A DNA stretch of 36,517 nucleotides, from the NCBI GenBank assembly GCA_009777925.1, contig WRKX01000012.1, forward strand, positions 1-36,517, written 5' to 3'. The DNA comes from Betaproteobacteria bacterium (GTDB lineage: Bacteria; Pseudomonadota; Gammaproteobacteria; Burkholderiales; Rhodocyclaceae). A program made the translations under genes and the position numbers. Every line of letters starts with the position of its first letter. Positions within the stretch are counted from its first letter, which is position 1. The notes below the pieces were generated by a model, which had not been told where the DNA came from, searched no databases, and saw only the letters and a list, made by a program, of their open reading frames with translations. This document shows, piece by piece, positions 31,815 to 36,517 of the stretch.

Positions 31815-33047
31815 TCAGGTTTCTTGTTGGAAAAGTGTGGCGCGAACGGCAGCAACACGAGCGGCGCGCAACTGTGCCGGAATATTGGTTTTGTCTTTTA
31901 CTCCGGCGGCGATTGCCGCGTCATCAACCGCCTGGCAGGCCGACAGCGCCGTCCGCCAAAGTTCGGCCTGCGGATAAGGGACATTATCATAACCTTGTCT
32001 TCCCCGGCTGTCCGCTTCGCAAACCATAAGCATCTCCTCTAAGCGTTCAGGGCGACGCCTGAAATCACAGGCTTCCAGTGTCTTGACGATAGTCGCGGGG
32101 GTGAGCGGGGTTTCGCCGATTATATTGTGAATCCTGCCATGCAGGCGTATCGTCAGCAAGGCAAGTTCCCGGCAATCGGCGGGGATTTTCAGACGCTGGG
32201 CAAGGGCAAGCAACGGCGCTTCTCCGCGCGCTTCGTGTTCATGATGACTGGGCAGGATTTCCGATGGAGTTGTCGCCTTGCCCAAGTCATGCGTCAGAGC
32301 GGCAAAGCGAGCCGCAAGGGAAAGACGCATTCCGGCAGCGGCGCGAAGAACCAACAACGTATGCCTACCGCTATCGCCTTCCGGGTGAAAATCCAGACGT
32401 TCCGGCACGCCAAACAGAGCGTCGACTTCGGGCAGGAGCCTTGCCAACGCGCCGCATTCGCGTAACACGGCGAACATCCTGTCGGGATGGGTTTCCATGA
32501 GGCCGCGCGCAACTTCCTGCCAGACCCGTTCCGGCACAAGATGGTCTACTTCGCCGGCTTCAACCATGCCTTGCGTCAGGGTGAGGGTTTCCGGCGCGAT
32601 GGAAAAATCACAGAAGCGGGCGGCGAAACGGGCAAGACGTAACAGGCGCACCGGGTCTTCGGCAAAGGCAGGCCCTACATGGCGCAATACCTTGTTTTCC
32701 AGATCGGCAAGGCCGCGGAAAGGGTCAATCAGGCGGCCATCCGGCGCTTTTGCCATCGCGTTGATCGTCAGGTCGCGCCGCGCCAGGTCTTCCTCAAGCG
32801 TTACATCCTCGCCGGTATAAAAAACAAAACCGTGATAGCCGCGCCCGTGCTTGCGCTCGGTACGCGCCAGCGCGTATTCCGCATGGGTTTCAGGATGCAG
32901 GAATACCGGAAAATCCCTGCCGACCGGCTTGTAGCCCAGAGCAAGCAAATCTTCCGGCCTTGCGCCGACAACCACGTAATCATGATCGGCGACAGGTTCG
33001 CCAAGCAGAGCGTCGCGCACCGAGCCGCCGACCGAATAAATCTCCAC
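31815..33047 (-). CDS. cca: CCA tRNA nucleotidyltransferase (with HD domain)
   Basis: Adds or repairs the 3' CCA of tRNA. The 410-aa product has the polymerase-beta head (YSVGGSVRDALLG, then DHDYVVVGA with D21/D23) and RRDLTINAMA. DPVRLLRLARFAARF follows, and the C-terminal HD phosphohydrolase motif LTHDLGK is near residue 247, typical of gamma/betaproteobacterial Cca. GTG is the start codon, with GAGGA upstream. It begins 10 bp after the MuiA-like gene and is followed by the hydrolase after 6 bp. Confidence 0.96.
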   Translation of the reverse strand: MEIYSVGGSVRDALLGEPVADHDYVVVGARPEDLLALGYKPVGRDFPVFLHPETHAEYALARTERKHGRGYHGFVFYTGEDVTLEEDLARRDLTINAMAKAPDGRLIDPFRGLADLENKVLRHVGPAFAEDPVRLLRLARFAARFCDFSIAPETLTLTQGMVEAGEVDHLVPERVWQEVARGLMETHPDRMFAVLRECGALARLLPEVDALFGVPERLDFHPEGDSGRHTLLVLRAAAGMRLSLAARFAALTHDLGKATTPSEILPSHHEHEARGEAPLLALAQRLKIPADCRELALLTIRLHGRIHNIIGETPLTPATIVKTLEACDFRRRPERLEEMLMVCEADSRGRQGYDNVPYPQAELWRTALSACQAVDDAAIAAGVKDKTNIPAQLRAARVAAVRATLFQQET

Positions 33048-33057
33048 CGCTATGTCC

Positions 33058-34656
33058 TCACGGCAAATTGTCTATTGTCCGATCCTGCGGCCAGCGTATC
33101 TGGTATTCGACGGAAAATTCACGCTGCTCTCCGGCGCTAAGGGTAGCCTGCCAGACGACGACGCCCGGAATATTCTCCCAGTCGTTCGCGCTGATTTCAG
33201 GCTGAAAGCGGCGTTCAACCGAGATTGCCTGATCGCGGGAGACCGGGCTGGCTTCCAGCACCATAACCTCGACCGGATAGGGATGCCGGTTGGTAATCGT
33301 GAAGGTATCGGCAATCTGGCGCTCGCTTCGCTGGGCGATAAAACCGCCTTTGCCCCGGGTATCGTCGCGCGGCTTTACCGTGACCTGAATCAGCTCGTTC
33401 TGCCCGAAAGGAAGTCTTAGCTCTGCGTGTTGGAGCGGATTCCAGTTTTCCTGTCCCACGAACGCGCCGTTCCGGTAAAGGCGCATCAAGCCGGGAGGCC
33501 AGACGCCTTCCGGCAGGCTGCCCTTGGCGACCAGCCAGGCGGTATTTGAGGCGCGGGGAAAGATACGGGCTTCCAGTTTCACCGGCACGGAAACGCTCCC
33601 CAGGGCAACCGAAACTCGCCTGCCATCCGCAGGCAGATTGACCGTGCCGGGAATAACGTATTCCGTCGCAAATTCCCCTTGGATGATGGCAGCCTCAAAA
33701 AGCGGCCTGGGTTCTTCCTGATCCGGCGCTGCCATCGTAGCCGGTCTGGGCGCTGCCGCCCTCATGGCTGCCTGCGAATACTCCGGCATTGCGCGAGCCC
33801 GCGCAAGCTCTTGCTCCTGCCTTAGCCGCAATTCCCAGCTTCTTGGCTGCGGGCCTTCCGCGCTTTGTCGGGGTTGGCCGGTGCTCAGGGTCAGGCGGAC
33901 GCGATTCCAGTCCTCGCCGCTGCGTTGCGCGATTTGCGCGGCACGTTCCAGACGCACGCTTCCGTCCGCGGAATCCAGAAAGGCGCGATAGGCCGGACGC
34001 CAGCCAGCGTCACGAAAGAGATAACGGATTTTCACCTGTCCCGCGTTGTTCGCGGCAAGGTTCAGGGTCAAGGTTCGCACGGAATCCACATTGGGACGAA
34101 CCAGCGCCAAATCGCGCTTTGCGGCAGCCAGTTCGCGTTCCAGATCGCGTGTTTGCCCGTCAATGGCGAGAATGCGCCGTTCCGCGTTCTGACTCCCCAG
34201 CCGGATTAGCGCCAGCACCTTCGCCGGATCATTGGCGGGGGCGCGTTGCGCCGCGTCCTGTCCACTGCCGCTGGATAGGCTGTCAAGATATTTCAATTCC
34301 CGTTCAGCGGCCTTGCGGTCGACTTGCAGAGTGTTTATCCGCTCGGTAAGCCCCTGCACTCTTGCTTCCATAGCCGCTTCCGTCTGATTCAGTGGCTTGA
34401 AGCGGGCGCTGTCCAGCCATGCGGCTTCGCCCGGCTCAATGCCGGGCGAGGTTTCGATTTCCACGCTGTCCAGATCGAAATTCGCGGGCAGATTGGTTAT
34501 TTCCAGGCGGGTATCCCCGGCCTTGACCGCTGCCGTTCTTTCGATCATGGCGCTACCGGGATAGAGCGTCACCTGGCTGATCGGCGCTTCGGCAGCTAGG
34601 GTGGCAAACGGGAAATACAAAGCTAACAGACAAAAACGGGAAAAGGTGGTTTTCAT
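33058..34656 (-). CDS. DUF4139/DUF4140 (MuiA-family) secreted protein
   Basis: Function unknown; the family name comes from a mucoidy-inhibitor annotation. The 532-aa product has a signal peptide (cleavage after about residue 21, ATLAA). The N-terminal DUF4140 region is ISQVTLYPGSAMIERTAAV..GDTRLEITNLP. A long coiled coil (about 95-190) and then the DUF4139 region follow: IRYLFRDAGWRPAYRAFLDS, NRVRLTLSTGQPR, and a beta-rich C-terminus ending VVVWQATLSAGEQREFSVEY. It is probably periplasmic. AAGGAA precedes ATG. It is the second gene of the ruvB-to-pilB-like run. Confidence 0.88.
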   Translation of the reverse strand: MKTTFSRFCLLALYFPFATLAAEAPISQVTLYPGSAMIERTAAVKAGDTRLEITNLPANFDLDSVEIETSPGIEPGEAAWLDSARFKPLNQTEAAMEARVQGLTERINTLQVDRKAAERELKYLDSLSSGSGQDAAQRAPANDPAKVLALIRLGSQNAERRILAIDGQTRDLERELAAAKRDLALVRPNVDSVRTLTLNLAANNAGQVKIRYLFRDAGWRPAYRAFLDSADGSVRLERAAQIAQRSGEDWNRVRLTLSTGQPRQSAEGPQPRSWELRLRQEQELARARAMPEYSQAAMRAAAPRPATMAAPDQEEPRPLFEAAIIQGEFATEYVIPGTVNLPADGRRVSVALGSVSVPVKLEARIFPRASNTAWLVAKGSLPEGVWPPGLMRLYRNGAFVGQENWNPLQHAELRLPFGQNELIQVTVKPRDDTRGKGGFIAQRSERQIADTFTITNRHPYPVEVMVLEASPVSRDQAISVERRFQPEISANDWENIPGVVVWQATLSAGEQREFSVEYQIRWPQDRTIDNLP

Positions 34657-34677
34657 AGAGGTTCCTTGAAATTGAGG

Positions 34678-34810
34678 TTAGAGCGATTTATTCAAATAAA
34701 GAGACGATCAGGGAGAATGCTTTGCTCCCCTCTCTCGCTTGCGGGAGAGGGGGCGGGGGAGAGGGATGATACGCTGTGACGCGCATACTTGTATCAAAAC
34801 CGCTCCAAGG
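34678..34810. repeat. Degenerate inverted-repeat element between ruvB and the MuiA-like gene
   Basis: The left end TTAGAGCGATTTATTCAAAT and the reverse complement of the right end (TTGGAGCGGTTTTGATACAA) are similar. Both resemble the inner arm of the 4905-6965 element (TTAGAGCGATTTTGGCTCAA in reverse). Inside is a separate hairpin, CCCCTCTC..CGC/GCG..GAGAGGGG at about 34727-34752, that may terminate ruvB transcription. Confidence 0.45.
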
Positions 34811-34826
34811 CTGGGATGACCCAAAT

Positions 34827-35894
34827 TCAAACGGGCTGCTCCCATAGTTGTCCATCCGTGTTTCCAGGGGTTTGCAAGCCCAGATGCCGATAAATGGCAG
34901 GATTTGCCACCCGCCCGCGCAAGGTGCGTTGCAGATAGCCCTGCTGAATCAGATACGGTTCCAATACATCCTCAATCGTATCGCGGGATTCGCCGATAGC
35001 GGCGGCAAGGTTCTCCACCCCGACCGGTCCGCCGTCGAATTTTTCGATAATGGCAAGGAGCAGTTTTCTGTCCATCAAATCCAGACCCACCGGGTCTACG
35101 TCAAGCAGGGATAACGCGGTATCGGCGACCATGCGGCTGATAGTCCCGTCAAACTTGACTTCAGCATAATCGCGCACCCGGCGCAAAAGACGATTGGCAA
35201 CACGCGGCGTACCCCTTGAACGGCGGGCTATTTCCAACGCGCCCTCTGCATCCAGAGTGACATTCAATAAACGCGCCGAGCGTTGGACAATTTGCCGCAA
35301 TTCGTCCGGGGTGTAAAACTCCAGACGGGCGGTAATGCCGAAACGGTCGCGCAGTGGGTTGGTGAGCATTCCGGCGCGGGTGGTCGCGCCGACAAGAGTA
35401 AACGGCGGCAGGTCAATCTTGACTGAGCGGGCGGCAGGGCCTTCGCCAATCATTATGTCAATCTGGTAATCCTCCATAGCGGGATAGAGAATTTCCTCAA
35501 CGACCGGGGAGAGGCGATGCATTTCGTCAATGAACAGGATGTCACGCGGCTCCAGATTGGTGAGCAACGCCGCCAGATCGCCCGCCCGTTCCAGCACGGG
35601 GCCTGAAGTCTGACGCAGATTGACCCCCATTTCCTGCGCCAGAATGTGCGCCAGCGTGGTTTTGCCTAATCCCGGCGGGCCAAAGAGCAGCACATGGTCA
35701 AGCGCCTCGCCGCGCTTCTTCGCTGCCGTGATGAAAATCTCCAGTTGCGCCCGGATTTTTTCCTGCCCGGTATAGTCAGCCAGCCGTTGCGGACGCAACG
35801 CGCGCTCAAAGGCTTCTTCCTGGACTGATTTTGCCTCTGGCGCTATCAGCCGGTCAGCCTCGGGCAGGACGGAAAGTTTGTCGGTTTCAATCAC
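34827..35894 (-). CDS. ruvB: Holliday junction branch migration ATPase RuvB
   Basis: Hexameric motor that drives Holliday junction branch migration with RuvA. The 355-aa product begins IETDKLS and has Walker [10 protein letters not shown] (residues 72-80) and Walker B with DEMHRL. Sensor motif [20 protein letters not shown] follows, then the winged helix with GLQTPG near the end. A GTG start at 35894, with GGAA 7 nt upstream, matches homologs. The track's 35987 start would add 31 unrelated residues. ruvA and ruvC are not adjacent in this window. Confidence 0.96.
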   Translation of the reverse strand: MIETDKLSVLPEADRLIAPEAKSVQEEAFERALRPQRLADYTGQEKIRAQLEIFITAAKKRGEALDHVLLFGPPGLGKTTLAHILAQEMGVNLRQTSGPVLERAGDLAALLTNLEPRDILFIDEMHRLSPVVEEILYPAMEDYQIDIMIGEGPAARSVKIDLPPFTLVGATTRAGMLTNPLRDRFGITARLEFYTPDELRQIVQRSARLLNVTLDAEGALEIARRSRGTPRVANRLLRRVRDYAEVKFDGTISRMVADTALSLLDVDPVGLDLMDRKLLLAIIEKFDGGPVGVENLAAAIGESRDTIEDVLEPYLIQQGYLQRTLRGRVANPAIYRHLGLQTPGNTDGQLWEQPV

Positions 35895-36010
35895 ACAGGA
35901 TTCCAAAGAAAAGAATAAGGATAAAGCAAAAATTAGCGACAGGCATTCATGCCTGTCGTTCAAAATAAACAAGGAATGGATTTGCATCCCCTCCCTTGTT
36001 GCTATGGTCG

Positions 36011-36032
36011 AAACCCCGGCTCAGGCCGGGGT
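36011..36032. repeat. GC-rich hairpin upstream of ruvB
   Basis: AACCCCGGC TCAG GCCGGGGTT, a 9-bp perfect stem with tetraloop. It has no T-run and no known role. It lies between divergent ruvB and the IS630 transposase. Confidence 0.5.
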
Positions 36033-36110
36033 TCCAACCTTCGCGCCGACCTGAAGGGCGGGGTTTCAAACCGGAGTTAGAGCGTTTTTGATTTAATCCT
36101 AGACATTTTA

Positions 36111-36119
36111 TGATATAAT
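36111..36119 (+). promoter_or_regulatory. Extended -10 promoter of the IS630-type transposase
   Basis: TGATATAAT is a TGn-TATAAT extended -10, 26 bp before the start codon; GGAGGA follows as ribosome site. No strong -35 box is needed for this type. Confidence 0.5.
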
Positions 36120-36145
36120 ATGTTCATTTTTCTGGAGGATGTCAT

Positions 36146-36517
36146 ATGCCTGCTTATTCACAAGATTTAAGGGATCGAGTCCTTGACGCGCTTGAGCGTG
36201 AAGAACGTCCCAGTAGGATTGCACAACGTTTTGTGGTCAGCCGTAGTTGGGTTTACCAGGTACGTGACCGGCTACTCAGGGACGGCAAGCGTACTGCGTT
36301 GCAGGTAGGCGGGTATCGTCGTAGCCGAATTGAACATTTGCAGCTTATAGTGCCTCTCGTAATTATTTTTACCCTTTCTCGCTTGCAGGATAGGATGTCT
36401 GAAGGTTGATAGAGTAAGATTATTTAGGAAAAGCACTATACCCTCTCCTCCTGGATTCAGGAACAATCCGATTTGACATTGGAGGAAATATGCGCCAGGT
36501 TGTCCGAACTGGGAATT
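36146..36517 (+). pseudogene. IS630-family transposase, 5' part, interrupted by a MITE
   Basis: The N-terminal helix-turn-helix is clear: MPAYSQDLRDRVLDALE, RIAQRFVVSRSWVYQVRDR. After residue HLQL the frame enters a 95-bp MITE. Beyond it the transposase resumes as TLSSWIQEQSDLTLEEICAR and runs off the window. Removing 93 bp joins CAG CTT ACC CTC cleanly. The DDE catalytic part lies outside. The start has TGGAGGA upstream. As it stands the protein would be truncated with a MITE-encoded tail. Confidence 0.88.
36346..36440 (+). mobile_element. 95-bp MITE, copy 4 (inside IS630 transposase)
   Basis: TATAGTGCCTCTCGTAAT ... AAAAGCACTATA, same orientation and nearly the same sequence as copies 1 and 2, with TA duplication proven by the restored host frame. 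Confidence 0.92.

Overview
The window looks like a chromosomal segment of a betaproteobacterium. Evidence: the gene order xseB-ispA-dxs-folE2, a cysE-iscR-isc cluster with two tandem cysteine desulfurases, a regulatory-type PTS (EIIA-Man/HPr/EI) without sugar permease, and a malate dehydrogenase of the proteobacterial NAD type. The species cannot be named from the sequence. Most of the window is ordinary chromosome, but the gaps between operons are full of small mobile or palindromic repeats.

Layout. 1-906: ISAs1-type transposase remnant broken by two copies of a 95-bp MITE. 959-4195: flagellar block fliC (with a sigma-28 promoter), flaG, fliD and a terminator. 4211-4876: phd/vapC-type toxin-antitoxin pair. 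4905-6965: a terminal-inverted-repeat element flanked by a 10-bp direct repeat, with a complete group II intron and its reverse transcriptase inside. 7002-12220 (minus strand): xseB, ispA, dxs, folE2, metY, covering isoprenoid precursor, folate/queuosine precursor and methionine synthesis. 12221-12782: repeat-filled gap. 12783-18057 (minus strand): cysE, iscR, nifS-like desulfurase, iscS, iscU, iscA, hscB, covering cysteine supply, sulfur mobilisation and Fe-S assembly. hscA and fdx are absent from the usual downstream position. 18345-18797: cytochrome c'-type protein. 18989-21421: PTS EIIA, HPr, EI. 21494-22489 (minus): mdh. 23212-28071: very large pilY1. 28343-28881: frameshifted RAYT (REP-associated tyrosine transposase) surrounded by REP palindromes. 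29076-35894 (minus strand): ruvB, DUF4139/MuiA-like protein, cca, alpha/beta hydrolase, PilB/GspE-like ATPase. 36146-36517: IS630-type transposase broken by a fourth MITE copy.

Most notable signals. (1) The 95-bp MITE family (four copies) inserts at TA. In two different transposase genes, removing 93 bp restores the reading frame exactly. One of its frames is open through all 31 codons. (2) A roughly 157-bp element with 14-bp inverted ends and a 10-bp target duplication carries a group II intron, and the intron's RT stop codon lies in the 3' exon. (3) A GTAG-type REP family (six copies) co-occurs with a RAYT gene, and one REP lies inside that gene. Deleting 29 bp at that REP restores the RAYT frame. 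No tRNA, rRNA or CRISPR was seen.
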